Below, piece after piece: positions 9,783 to 19,489 of a stretch of DNA of 64,000 nt. The stretch is from positions 21,284 to 85,283 of the forward strand of contig NZ_QPHL01000008.1 in assembly GCF_003335675.1 (NCBI RefSeq), in the 5' to 3' direction. The translations under genes and the position numbers were made by a program. The notes beneath the pieces are model-generated. The model saw only the letters and a list, made by a program, of their open reading frames with translations, was not told where the DNA came from and made no database searches. The stretch comes from Winogradskyella sp. KYW1333. GTDB lineage: Bacteria; Bacteroidota; Bacteroidia; Flavobacteriales; Flavobacteriaceae. Every line of letters starts with the position of its first letter. The stretch's first letter is position 1.

Positions 9783-10661
9783 TTAATAACTTTGAGCGTT
9801 AATGATTTTCATCAGTCGATCTGGATAATCTGTTATAATGCCATCCACTTTTAACTCAATCATGTATTTCAAATCTTCTTCTTGGTTAATTGTCCAAGGA
9901 ATAATATCAAAACCTACTGATTTAAACTTTGATACATTTTTTGGATTTAACAGTTTGTAGTATGGGCTAAGAATTTCTGGTTTATAAGACAACTTTGATA
10001 ATTTATCTTTGATAATTTCATCTTCATCCACAAGCAAAGCAACCACCATATTCGGGTACTGAACCTTAATTTCTTCCAGTATATTTAAATCAAAGGATTG
10101 CAAATTGACTCTGGTCATTAATCCTGATTTCTTTAATAGCTCCAAAACAATTGAAACGTATTCTTTTGGATATGGTGTATACTCACCATAATATGCGACT
10201 TTAGATTTAATTTCGATATTAAATTTGACCTCAGAATTATAAGATTTTACTAGTTTAAAGACATCACTCAATAGTGGTTTATTGATTTTAATTTTAGCCT
10301 GGTCCGGAAAACCAGGATGAAACTTTGTACCACAATCATATTCCTTAATCTGTGTATAATCCATATTATAGAGGTTGTAGCCCAAGGCTTTATCATTTAG
10401 GATTTCGTCATCTTTAGGATCTGAACAAATAAGAGGATTCATAAATGGCTCATGTGAGACAACAACCTTTTTATCTTTAGACACGACTATATCTAATTCT
10501 AAGGTATTAACGCCCAATTCAATAGCCTCTTTAAAAGCTGGTATTGAATTTTCTGGATACAAACCGCGCCAACCTCTATGGCCTTGAATATCAATTTCAG
10601 GATGTTTTGTACAATTCATAAAAACGCAAAAGGTAATGAGAAAACAACTATTCCTCAACAT
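9783..10661 (-). CDS. Glycerophosphodiester phosphodiesterase lipoprotein
   Basis: 292 residues. Lipobox Cys17 follows a short hydrophobic signal. The GDPD domain fills the rest, with GHRGWRG (H28, R29), the metal ligands in ELD (E55, D57) and the second catalytic histidine in SHE (H70), and a C-terminal DGIITDYPDRL typical of the family. It hydrolyses glycerophosphodiesters to glycerol-3-phosphate and an alcohol, probably in the periplasm. The start overlaps the upstream hydroxylase gene by 14 bp, so the two are likely translated together. Confidence 0.9.
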   Translation of the reverse strand: MLRNSCFLITFCVFMNCTKHPEIDIQGHRGWRGLYPENSIPAFKEAIELGVNTLELDIVVSKDKKVVVSHEPFMNPLICSDPKDDEILNDKALGYNLYNMDYTQIKEYDCGTKFHPGFPDQAKIKINKPLLSDVFKLVKSYNSEVKFNIEIKSKVAYYGEYTPYPKEYVSIVLELLKKSGLMTRVNLQSFDLNILEEIKVQYPNMVVALLVDEDEIIKDKLSKLSYKPEILSPYYKLLNPKNVSKFKSVGFDIIPWTINQEEDLKYMIELKVDGIITDYPDRLMKIINAQSY

Positions 10662-11490
10662 CTGTATAAAGCGTCGGTTTCTCGTACTTCTGAAATGGTT
10701 GTTTTAGAAGATCTTTGATATTACTATTCTTAGCTTCGTCCGGAAAAACATCTACACCATAAACCAGTTTTTCTCTATCTAAATACAAGTAAGTACCAAA
10801 TAACCGATCCCAAATACTAAAAATGTTGCCATAATTAGAATCTGTATATGGTAAGCGATAATGATGATGTGTTTTGTGCATATCTGGAGACACAATCACA
10901 TAGCTTAATACCTTATCAAAACCCTTTGACATTTTAATATTGGCATGTGTAAACTGAGTAAAGACCAAAGACATTGATTGGTATAAAAACACCAATGCTA
11001 TTGGTGTTCCTACGACAAATACACCAAACAACGTGAACGTAAATCTAATAACGCTTTCAATAGGATGATGTCTATTTGCAGTGGTTGTATCAACCTTATG
11101 ATCTGTATGATGCACCAAGTGAACCATCCATAATGGTTTTACCTTATGCTCCACATAATGTGCTAAGTATGCACCGAAAAAATCTAAGAGTAACACGCCC
11201 AATAATGCATATAACCATAATGGTATTTCAGGAATCCAATTTAAGATTCCAAAGTTGTTTACAACTACCCAATCTGCAGTACCTAGTAGTAACCAAGCCA
11301 AACTGAAATTTATAATCACAGTAGTCAAAGTGAAAAACAAATTTGGTATTGCGTGTTGCCATTTCCTATAACGAAATTTAAATAAGGGGACACCACTTTC
11401 TAAGATCCAGAAGAAGGCTAATCCACCAACCAAAATTATACTTCTGTGTGAAGATGGTATAGTTTCAAAATAATTTATTATTGTTTCCAA
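10648..11490 (-). CDS. Fatty acid hydroxylase / sterol desaturase family membrane protein
   Basis: 280 residues with four or more membrane helices and the diiron histidine clusters of this superfamily: HYVEH (111-115), HLVHH (124-128), HH at 141-142 and KTHHHY near 206. Members oxidise lipid substrates at the membrane face. Substrate here is not known; the overlap with a glycerophosphodiesterase gene suggests lipid metabolism. Five bp separate it from the upstream thioredoxin-like gene. Confidence 0.85.
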   Translation of the reverse strand: METIINYFETIPSSHRSIILVGGLAFFWILESGVPLFKFRYRKWQHAIPNLFFTLTTVIINFSLAWLLLGTADWVVVNNFGILNWIPEIPLWLYALLGVLLLDFFGAYLAHYVEHKVKPLWMVHLVHHTDHKVDTTTANRHHPIESVIRFTFTLFGVFVVGTPIALVFLYQSMSLVFTQFTHANIKMSKGFDKVLSYVIVSPDMHKTHHHYRLPYTDSNYGNIFSIWDRLFGTYLYLDREKLVYGVDVFPDEAKNSNIKDLLKQPFQKYEKPTLYTDVEE

Positions 11491-11494
11491 TAAC

Positions 11495-12394
11495 TTAGAG
11501 ATTTAGATTTATGATATTTTCTGCTTTTTTCAAATTTAATGAAGAAACTTTACTTTTCCATACCTCAGCATCTTCATCATCCTTTAGGCATTTATTTGCT
11601 GTATAATAAAGGAAAGCCAATAAGGCCTCATTATTTTCTGTGACCTCACTTTTCTCGAGCTTCTTTAGCATCCGCAATACTTTTTTAGGATGTTCTAAAT
11701 ATAAATATTGCTGAATGTTTAATAATTCGCAACGATACAACAAAGAAGCCTTACTATCCGATTTAGCATTTTGAGCAAACTGTATTGCTTCTTTTAAATA
11801 AATATTAAATAAATCAACAATATTAGATCGTATATCTTCTCTTGTATACAGCGTTAATTCAAGGTATTTTGATGCTAAAAAGTAAGCAGAATAAAATGAT
11901 TGTTGCTTGTAATAATTAGTCAGTTCATTTGATATAAACTGGGTGTTTAACGCGTAGCCATCTATTAATTTTGTAATATCCTGAAGCTCTTCTGTGTATT
12001 TATTAACATTAAGAATATTACCATTTATATCCATGATTTTAATTGAGTCATCGTTAAATTTATCTATATAGCTTTGTTTTCTTTTGCCTTTTATTTTTAA
12101 ATATAAATCAGTATATTCATCCTCATTCACTATTACAGGAACAAAATTCTCCCAAATTAAAGGGCTCAATTTTTCATCTGAAAATAGATTTGGTATAACT
12201 AAATATCTACCTCTATTATCCTGAACAACCACAGGATAATCATAATAAGTAGACTCTTCCCATACCATTAAGACCATCTTATTTTGAACCAATGCCAATT
12301 TCCGTGCAATTTCTAAAGACCTCATCCACTGCTGGGCAGTTATTTGGCCAACAGAGCTCAAAAAAAATAAGACTAAAAGGATATATTTTTTCAT
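11495..12394 (-). CDS. Secreted thioredoxin-fold-like protein without CxxC
   Basis: 299 residues, signal peptide about 1-20 (ending ITAQQ). Residues 25-120 resemble the DUF255/thioredoxin-like start of proteins that act on other secreted proteins (WMRSLEIARKLALVQNKMVLMVWEES), but where a CxxC would stand there is none, so redox catalysis is unlikely. The C-terminal half is helical and may be TPR-like. Probably cotranscribed with the hydroxylase and phosphodiesterase. Function not assigned. Confidence 0.55.
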   Translation of the reverse strand: MKKYILLVLFFLSSVGQITAQQWMRSLEIARKLALVQNKMVLMVWEESTYYDYPVVVQDNRGRYLVIPNLFSDEKLSPLIWENFVPVIVNEDEYTDLYLKIKGKRKQSYIDKFNDDSIKIMDINGNILNVNKYTEELQDITKLIDGYALNTQFISNELTNYYKQQSFYSAYFLASKYLELTLYTREDIRSNIVDLFNIYLKEAIQFAQNAKSDSKASLLYRCELLNIQQYLYLEHPKKVLRMLKKLEKSEVTENNEALLAFLYYTANKCLKDDEDAEVWKSKVSSLNLKKAENIINLNL

Positions 12395-12440
12395 AGTTTT
12401 TAATGTTCAGAGAATCAAAAATTATTCCAATACCATAGAT

Positions 12441-12935
12441 TTAAATTTTTATACGCTTCTTCATTTCTTCAACAATATTATACGCTGCAGGGCAAATGGC
12501 AACATTATTTAACGTAAGATTAGAAATCTGATGAAACTTCTTTCTATCTGTGTGCGGAAATTCACGACAAGCCTTTGGTCTAACTTCGTAAATGGAACAG
12601 TAGTTATCTGTTCCTAAGAATATGCAAGGAACAGATTGCAAAACATAATCATTTTCTTCATCAATCTTCAAATAAGTTTCAATAAACTTTTGCTCCTTTA
12701 ATTTAAAATGTTTTGAAATGCGCTGAATATCCTTGTCCGTAAATAACGGCCCTGTGGTTTTGCAACAATTTGCACATTCTAGACAATCGGTATGCTCAAA
12801 CTCATCAACATGCAATTCTTGCATTAAATAGTCGAGTTGCTTTGGTGGTTTCTTCTTTAATTTCTTAAAAAAAGATTTGTTTTCGTTATGCTTATCTTTG
12901 GCCAGTCTTGGAAGCTTTTCGATTTGGTCTTGCAT
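12441..12935 (-). CDS. YkgJ family cysteine-cluster protein
   Basis: 164 residues with the zinc/iron-chelating cysteine set of the YkgJ family: CLECANCCKTTG, VPCIFL....CSIYEVRPKACREFP and a final CPAA. Proteins of this family bind a metal or Fe-S centre; their role is unclear. The pattern RPKACREFP is diagnostic. It is divergent from the methyltransferase gene, 57 bp apart. Confidence 0.85.
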   Translation of the reverse strand: MQDQIEKLPRLAKDKHNENKSFFKKLKKKPPKQLDYLMQELHVDEFEHTDCLECANCCKTTGPLFTDKDIQRISKHFKLKEQKFIETYLKIDEENDYVLQSVPCIFLGTDNYCSIYEVRPKACREFPHTDRKKFHQISNLTLNNVAICPAAYNIVEEMKKRIKI

Positions 12936-12992
12936 AGCACAAATTTAATTAAAGTTATTCAGAAAAAATGAACCATACTGTTTTCCTAAAAA

Positions 12993-13694
12993 ATGAATAA
13001 AGATCTATTTGGAATAGCATTACTAGATTATCACAATGGTAAGTATACTGAAGATATTATTACTTGGACAAGTATCTCAGATGAGGATATACTACCACTA
13101 CCTTATTTATTTAGAGACTTTAATGAAATGCCTAAACTAGAACAAGAGGCACTTAAACTTGCTAGCGGGAAAATATTGGATGTAGGTTGTGGTACTGGCA
13201 GTCACTCTTTATGGCTTCAACAAAAAGGACTTAATGTAAAAGGAATAGATATTTCTGAAGGTGCAGTTGAAGTGGCAATAAATAGAGGTGTGAAAAATGT
13301 TGAATTAAAATCCTTATTAAAAGAGAGTGAAACCTTTGACACTATCTTACTACTAATGAATGGCACTGGGATTTTTAAAGAACTTTCTCAAGTCTTCAAC
13401 CATTTAAATCATTTAAAATCATTGCTTAATACAGGCGGTAAAATCCTAGTTGATTCATCAGATATATCTTACATGTACCATGATGATAATGGAGGTAAAT
13501 GGATTGAACTAAACAAAAATTATTACGGTGAACTCGACTATTTTATTCGCTATAAGGATGAAGAAGAATTACCAATGAAATGGCTTTACTTAGATTATGA
13601 TACTTTAAATAATGCCAGTAATATGGTTGGTTTAAAATGTACTAAAATAATGGATGGCGATCATTTTGATTATTTGGCGCAATTAGAGTTGTAA
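12993..13694 (+). CDS. Class I SAM-dependent methyltransferase
   Basis: 233 residues. Motif I ILDVGCGTGS at 61-70 binds S-adenosylmethionine, followed by the acidic GIDIS and the motif IV-like DTILLLMNGTG. Substrate unknown. Single gene between divergent and convergent neighbours. Confidence 0.8.
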   Translation: MNKDLFGIALLDYHNGKYTEDIITWTSISDEDILPLPYLFRDFNEMPKLEQEALKLASGKILDVGCGTGSHSLWLQQKGLNVKGIDISEGAVEVAINRGVKNVELKSLLKESETFDTILLLMNGTGIFKELSQVFNHLNHLKSLLNTGGKILVDSSDISYMYHDDNGGKWIELNKNYYGELDYFIRYKDEEELPMKWLYLDYDTLNNASNMVGLKCTKIMDGDHFDYLAQLEL

Positions 13695-13791
13695 TATTTA
13701 ACAATTGCTTGCAAATCTTCTTTTTTAAATTCTTTATTGTCAAGTTTTGCTCTTAATGATGGCCAGTCCAAAAAGTATTACTTTATAATTA
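13687..13791 (-). pseudogene. Possible 35-codon relic behind the methyltransferase gene
   Basis: On the minus strand a stop-bounded frame without start codon reads like protein (FLDWPSLRAKLDNKEF then KKEDLQAIVKYY) and ends inside the 3' end of the methyltransferase gene. It may be the tail of a lost gene. I do not recognise the family and chance is not excluded. Confidence 0.2.
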
Positions 13792-13795
13792 ATCT

Positions 13796-15523
13796 TTAGA
13801 AGTCAAATTGATAAGTAGCACCAGCCAATGCCTGAATACCTTGAACCGGGAAGTTTAAATACCTATGATAATCTTGATTTGCAATGTTATTCACCTTGGC
13901 AAAAACAGATAATTGATCATTGATTTTGTAACCCAATTGAGCATTTGCATCAAAATAGCCGTCCACAGTAATTGGTGTCGTAACCGGCTGTACCAATGTA
14001 CCTACCAATAATAATTGGTCTTTTCGTTCTCCGACATAAAAGGCACTTGCACCAGCATACCACTTTTCAGAAATTTGAACATCCATAAATATAGAACCGG
14101 TTATGTCTGGTAAGTTCCAGGCCTCTTCCTGATTGTCTAATGAATAATAAAAGTATTCTCCCTTAATACCCAATGTGAAATTTCTATTAACATCAATATT
14201 TAATTCACCAGCAACAGAAAAAGTTGTTACATCATCATAAACTACTCCAAATGAATTGCCATATTGGTAAGCTCTTGTGGCAAACGTCTGAGCATCATTT
14301 GCTTTAAACAAAGCTTTGTTCTCTTCAGCTAAATAATTCCCCTTTATATTGTAACTAACATTATTAGACAACTTACCTTTTAAACCAATGAAGGCATTGT
14401 AACGTTGATCGGTTGGTGTCACCAATAATGTTGGTGAAACAAATGGATTTTCATTGGCAAAATCGCAATATGAATTTTGAATTAACCCTCCTTTAATTCC
14501 ACCATAGGAAATTAAAATCTCGTCAACCAATCTATAGGATGCTTCAATATTTGGGTAGATAAAAAACTTGTTATCGTCAAACTCATTATCATTTAAATAA
14601 ACTAAACTCACACCTAAATCAACTGTAAGATCATCTTCTTTTATTTGATAAGAAGGCGACAAACCAAATGTTGTATTCCCATAACGCAACTCATCATCAG
14701 TAGTATAAGTGTTATCAAAACTTCCACCGATATAATCAATATAAAACTCTGCAGAAATTTGCTCATCTTGTATCGGCACATCAAAACTAGTCTTTGCAAT
14801 AAATCTATTCTCCCCAGAATCTTGATTATCGGTAAAACGTCTAAATCTTATACTACCATTATTAATAATGGCATCCTCAAAATTTAATTTCCCACCGATA
14901 TTAAACCCACTAAATGAATGGCCAGGATCTAAAGAATTAGCCTCTGTAGTGCCAAAATAATTTTGTGGTAAACCATACCAATTATAAGATTGCACATCAA
15001 ATCCACCATCTATCTTCCAAGAGAAATCTCTTAATTTTTGCGAATAATGCGCATTTATTGAAGTTTTTGCAAAGTCATCATCTAATAATAGATTTTCAAT
15101 ACCCCCTTGAGAAGAATGATGACTAAAATAACCACCCACATTTTCACTACTATTTAATTCATGGTTTAAATAGACTTCACCTAAAACAGTTGTATAAGTA
15201 CCAACTCCTAAAGATGCATAATTATCGTATAATTTTTCAGGTTTAGCTTTATCTACAATTGCTGCCTTTCCTTTTGCTGGCGTAAATGTAGAGGCCACAG
15301 GAATTGAGAATATATTATATTTTACATCCTTTTTCTTCACTGTGTTAAAATCACTAAGCTTAGGTGTATCTTTAATTTTAAAGGCATCTGATATTGTTGG
15401 TTGATATGGTCTAATAACATTAACAACTTGGTCATCAATAGTGTCCTTTTTACGCTCTTGTGCAAAGAGACCTGAAGAACCTAATGTAATAGAAAATATA
15501 AATATTATAAACTTGATTTTCAT
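13796..15523 (-). CDS. TonB-dependent-receptor-like outer membrane barrel
   Basis: 575 residues with a signal peptide (1-21, ending LFAQ). After about 80 polar residues the sequence alternates like an outer-membrane beta-barrel up to a terminal aromatic (QFDF). It resembles the barrel part of TonB-dependent receptors (late ISVFAKVNNIANQDYHRY pattern) but has no recognisable plug domain, and is shorter than the usual 700-1000 residues. It follows the giant TPR gene by 39 bp, an arrangement that suggests they work together in the envelope. Confidence 0.7.
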   Translation of the reverse strand: MKIKFIIFIFSITLGSSGLFAQERKKDTIDDQVVNVIRPYQPTISDAFKIKDTPKLSDFNTVKKKDVKYNIFSIPVASTFTPAKGKAAIVDKAKPEKLYDNYASLGVGTYTTVLGEVYLNHELNSSENVGGYFSHHSSQGGIENLLLDDDFAKTSINAHYSQKLRDFSWKIDGGFDVQSYNWYGLPQNYFGTTEANSLDPGHSFSGFNIGGKLNFEDAIINNGSIRFRRFTDNQDSGENRFIAKTSFDVPIQDEQISAEFYIDYIGGSFDNTYTTDDELRYGNTTFGLSPSYQIKEDDLTVDLGVSLVYLNDNEFDDNKFFIYPNIEASYRLVDEILISYGGIKGGLIQNSYCDFANENPFVSPTLLVTPTDQRYNAFIGLKGKLSNNVSYNIKGNYLAEENKALFKANDAQTFATRAYQYGNSFGVVYDDVTTFSVAGELNIDVNRNFTLGIKGEYFYYSLDNQEEAWNLPDITGSIFMDVQISEKWYAGASAFYVGERKDQLLLVGTLVQPVTTPITVDGYFDANAQLGYKINDQLSVFAKVNNIANQDYHRYLNFPVQGIQALAGATYQFDF

Positions 15524-15562
15524 TTTTAAAACTTTGATTTTGATTCAACAGAAATTTCAATC

Positions 15563-18500
15563 TTAATTTCCGTCTGCGTCGATTGATGAATTTGTTTTTG
15601 CTTCTTCAGTTTTAATTCTATTTAGCTCTACTCTGGCCTCCTCTGTAACATCTTCAAATTCTGTGAAATTAGAGATTACACTTTCTAAAATATAAGTTGC
15701 CTGAAAAGCATCGTTCAATGCATAGTAATTTTTTGCCATAACGACCAACCCTTTTGCACTATAGTACTTATAGCTACTAAAATCTTTTGCCAATTTTTGA
15801 ATTATTGTATTTGAAGCTTCAAAACTTCCATCCTTGTGTTTAAAATAGGCATTGTAATAGAGTGCTTCAGCAGCTACACTTCCGCTTGCAATTTTTTGTA
15901 CTTGAGCATATGCTTCCCTCGCTTTTTCCTCATTACCGATTTTAATCGCTGATCTAGCAATTATGAGTTTCGCATCACTTTTTATTTTATTGTCCAATCG
16001 ATGTTTCAATAATACCATATCAGCATAGTTTTCTGCCTTACCATACTCTTCTATTTGATAATAAGCATTCATTAAATTAGACTGTGCATAAAGTATATTT
16101 TGTGGATAGTCTGCCTCATTTTCCAGACGTTCCAAAACAAGAATAGCCTTACTCCAATTTGAATTTTTCAAGTATATCTCACATAATTTTACTGTCGCTT
16201 GCTCAGTGTATTCACTTTTTGAGAAATCAACAACATAAGTATAATGTGGTTCTGCATTTTCAAATGTATCTTTTTGATAATATAATTGAGCCAGATAGAA
16301 GTGCGACTTTAAAGCATGAATCCCGTTAGGAAACTGATTTAAGTATTTATTAAATTGTCTGATTGCATTATCAGTATTATTTTCTAGATATGGCTTTTCT
16401 GCTGCCAAATACATTGTATTATCTAACTCCACATCAGTTACCTCAACGTAATCTAAAGAGCGAACCCAATTTGCATATTCATCTACTCTGCCCAAATCAA
16501 TATAAATTAAACGAGCAGTAGAAACCGCTTGCACTGCCTCACCAGAACCAGGAAAGTCGGTTGCTACCCTTTTAAATTTGTTAAGCGCTCGCTCATTATC
16601 ATTAGCATTGTAATACACCAACCCTTGTCTTAATAGTGCTTTAGAAGTAAAAGCACTTCGTCTATATTCTGAGTTCAATTGATCATACATGCGCATGGCC
16701 GCTTCGGTATTACCAGACTTAATATAGGTATTAGCCAAATCGTACATGGCGTCATCTCTAAGTGCAGATTTTGAATAGCTATTTATGAAAGACTTTAACT
16801 CATTTATTTTGGTTTTACTTTTTCCTAAATACCCATGACTCATTGCTTTTTGAAAAGAGGCATAATCTGTTTCAATTTTATTGATTTGTATTGCCTTATC
16901 ATAAGCATTAATAGCATTTTGGTATTTGCTTGAAACAAAGTATCCATCTGCCAATCTCAAATAGGCATCATTGCGTCTTAACCTATCATCTGAACTTGAA
17001 TTAATGAATCTATTAAAATAATTAGAAGCCTTGTTATAATCTTTCAATTTGAAATATGTATAAGCCAGATTATAATTAAGGTTTTCGTTCTCAGGTAATG
17101 ACGATGCTTCATCCATACCAGCAAATTGTTTGAAACCAATTAAAGCGTCATTAAAATTTGCTAGGTTATATTCTGATTCTGCTCTCCAAAACGTAGCCTT
17201 AGCAAAAAATTGAGGATCTCTTGGTTCCTTCAGTGAATTATTAAACATATCCAATGCTTCATTGTATCTAGTTTCATTATATAATTCAATGCCACGGAAA
17301 AAAGCCACTTTTTGATAAGCCAACTTATTCTCATAACTATTTTTGCCCTTAAGCAATTCTAGAGCCTCTTTGTAGTTTTTTGATGTGATGAAAGAATCAA
17401 TTAATAACGTTTCAATTTCTTCTTTATAAAGCGTTTTAGGATACTTTTCTATATATCCAGACAATACCTGTGGAACAGACTGATACGGATTCCCAATTTC
17501 ATAACTAATCTTGGCATAATTTAGCCAAGCATCTTCCTGAATTTTTAAGTCAAAGTCCATTTGTGATGCATTTCTAAATGCATTTAGCGCTTCTGGTTTT
17601 TTATCTAAGTTGATATAACTTTCACCTAAATGATAATAGGCATTTTGTGCAACCGAATTATTGCCATCTATTATTTTATTGAATTCAGAAATTGCACTTT
17701 CAAAGTCGTTCTGCTTATAATATGCATATCCTAATTGGTAATAGTCAGTATTATTCCAACGCCCTCTTTTTCCTTCGTAGGCTTTGAGGTAAGGAATAGC
17801 TTCAAGATATTTTTCAAGACTAAAATAACTCTCACCTATTATTTTAGATAGTTCAGACTTCTCATTAGAGTTGCTGTTTGGCAGTTGTTCTGTTGCGAGC
17901 TCTATAGCCTGTTCAAACTTACCTAGCTTAAAATTTAAATCTGCTTGATAGTAAGATAGCTTCTCCTTGTACTTTTCACTATCGTTAACCTGATCAAAAT
18001 ACTCATTTGCAGTATCGTAATCATTACCTTCATAGGCCATATAACCTATGTAATATTTGGCTTGTGAACCATATTCCTTGGAGTCAACAACTCTATTTAA
18101 ATATTTTATAGCTTGTTTTCTGCTGCCAGTTGAATAAAGGCAATATCCATAATTGAAATAGTACCTGTTTCGTTCAGATCTTGCAATGCTTAGTTGATCA
18201 ACCTTCTCGTACCATTTGCGAGCATAAGCGAATTTTGAGTTTTCAAAATAATAATCAGCCACGTCTAGAAACGCAGTGTTTTTCTTTGTACTAGTTGGAT
18301 ATTCTTCAACAAATTCTGTGATTAAATCATATGCATTTTGTTGATTTAACCTTACTGCACAATTAGCTATATAATAAGAACAGTCAGATTGTAAAACAAC
18401 GTCATCAGTGTTATGTATTATGTCATCAAATAATGACTGCGCCACTTTATACTGCTTATTGTTGAAAAGTGTAAGTGCCTTCTGATAATCTTGTAAATCA

Positions 18501-18586
18501 CTCGTATATATTGCTGATTTTTGAGCAAAACCATAGATTGAAAATGCAAAAAAAACAATAAATAATTGTCTAATTGATAATAGCAT
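15563..18586 (-). CDS. Very long tetratricopeptide repeat protein
   Basis: 1007 residues, signal peptide 1-21 (YGFAQ), and then almost nothing but TPR helices: repeated A..Y..G...A...F......P pattern from about 30 to 980, more than twenty units. A scaffold in the periplasm, probably for envelope protein complexes. The neighbouring barrel gene 39 bp downstream suggests that it binds or serves that outer-membrane protein. No enzymatic domain seen. Confidence 0.85.
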   Translation of the reverse strand: MLLSIRQLFIVFFAFSIYGFAQKSAIYTSDLQDYQKALTLFNNKQYKVAQSLFDDIIHNTDDVVLQSDCSYYIANCAVRLNQQNAYDLITEFVEEYPTSTKKNTAFLDVADYYFENSKFAYARKWYEKVDQLSIARSERNRYYFNYGYCLYSTGSRKQAIKYLNRVVDSKEYGSQAKYYIGYMAYEGNDYDTANEYFDQVNDSEKYKEKLSYYQADLNFKLGKFEQAIELATEQLPNSNSNEKSELSKIIGESYFSLEKYLEAIPYLKAYEGKRGRWNNTDYYQLGYAYYKQNDFESAISEFNKIIDGNNSVAQNAYYHLGESYINLDKKPEALNAFRNASQMDFDLKIQEDAWLNYAKISYEIGNPYQSVPQVLSGYIEKYPKTLYKEEIETLLIDSFITSKNYKEALELLKGKNSYENKLAYQKVAFFRGIELYNETRYNEALDMFNNSLKEPRDPQFFAKATFWRAESEYNLANFNDALIGFKQFAGMDEASSLPENENLNYNLAYTYFKLKDYNKASNYFNRFINSSSDDRLRRNDAYLRLADGYFVSSKYQNAINAYDKAIQINKIETDYASFQKAMSHGYLGKSKTKINELKSFINSYSKSALRDDAMYDLANTYIKSGNTEAAMRMYDQLNSEYRRSAFTSKALLRQGLVYYNANDNERALNKFKRVATDFPGSGEAVQAVSTARLIYIDLGRVDEYANWVRSLDYVEVTDVELDNTMYLAAEKPYLENNTDNAIRQFNKYLNQFPNGIHALKSHFYLAQLYYQKDTFENAEPHYTYVVDFSKSEYTEQATVKLCEIYLKNSNWSKAILVLERLENEADYPQNILYAQSNLMNAYYQIEEYGKAENYADMVLLKHRLDNKIKSDAKLIIARSAIKIGNEEKAREAYAQVQKIASGSVAAEALYYNAYFKHKDGSFEASNTIIQKLAKDFSSYKYYSAKGLVVMAKNYYALNDAFQATYILESVISNFTEFEDVTEEARVELNRIKTEEAKTNSSIDADGN

Positions 18587-18796
18587 TGATTTCGTTTTTT
18601 GATTAATAATTTATGATGAATAAATATAATTTAATACAAAACCTATAACGGTAGAATTCTATTATAATTATAAACTAACTTATTAAATGTTAAACTGGCA
18701 TATTAAAAAATTCAAATTACCGTTATTGTATTTTATCTTACTTGATAATTGATTTTATTAATAATACTTTTACACTAAACAAATTTCAAGCCATTT

Positions 18797-19480
18797 ATGT
18801 CCGAAACGGTCTTACAACTTAAAGATGCCACAATTTACCAAGGTGAAAGCATGGTACTGTCTAATGTCAATTTTGAAATGCAAAAAGGTGATTTTGTGTA
18901 TCTAATTGGTAAAACTGGAAGTGGCAAAAGTAGTTTTATGAAAACACTTTATGGCGATTTGGAACTTACTGAGGGTGTAGGTTCTGTTGTTGACTTTAAT
19001 TTAAGGTCAATGAAGGAAAAAGATATTCCATTTTTAAGACGTAAGCTTGGTATAGTTTTTCAGGATTTTAAACTTTTACCTGATAGAACAATTAACGGAA
19101 ATCTGGAATTTGTTTTAAAAGCCACGGGCTGGAAAGAAAAAGAAAAAATTAAGGAACGTATTGAAAGTGTTTTGGATAAAGTTGGTATGAAGACAAAAGG
19201 CTTCAAGTTTCCACACGAATTATCTGGTGGTGAACAACAAAGAATTGCCATTGCACGAGCCTTACTTAACGACCCAGAACTTATTTTAGCTGATGAACCA
19301 ACTGGTAATTTAGATCCTCAGACCAGTATTGAAGTTATGGAAGTATTGCAAGACATAAACAAAAATGGCAATACTATATTAATGGCAACACATGATTATG
19401 CCCTCCTTTTAAAATATCCAAGCAAAACACTTAAATGTGATGAGAATAAGGTGTTTGAAGTTGTACAAAGGAAAAATTAA
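18797..19480 (+). CDS. ftsE: FtsE-like ABC ATP-binding protein
   Basis: 227 residues, one complete ABC ATPase: Walker A GKTGSGKS (38-45), signature LSGGEQQR (142-149), Walker B LILADE (162-167), followed by the switch histidine ATHD. The short size and [13 protein letters not shown] block match FtsE, the ATPase that with FtsX controls peptidoglycan hydrolases at division. No ftsX is adjacent here; the next genes are glycosyltransferases. A Lol- or MacB-type ATPase is the alternative. 210 bp of AT-rich leader separate it from the divergent TPR gene. Confidence 0.75.
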   Translation: MSETVLQLKDATIYQGESMVLSNVNFEMQKGDFVYLIGKTGSGKSSFMKTLYGDLELTEGVGSVVDFNLRSMKEKDIPFLRRKLGIVFQDFKLLPDRTINGNLEFVLKATGWKEKEKIKERIESVLDKVGMKTKGFKFPHELSGGEQQRIAIARALLNDPELILADEPTGNLDPQTSIEVMEVLQDINKNGNTILMATHDYALLLKYPSKTLKCDENKVFEVVQRKN

Positions 19481-19489
19481 AATCAAAAG

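Noticed and set aside
9770..9795. Two GTTAATAAC copies as an origin or regulatory element
   Set aside because: Only two short AT-rich copies, one overlapping the end of the phosphodiesterase gene; no DnaA-box cluster.
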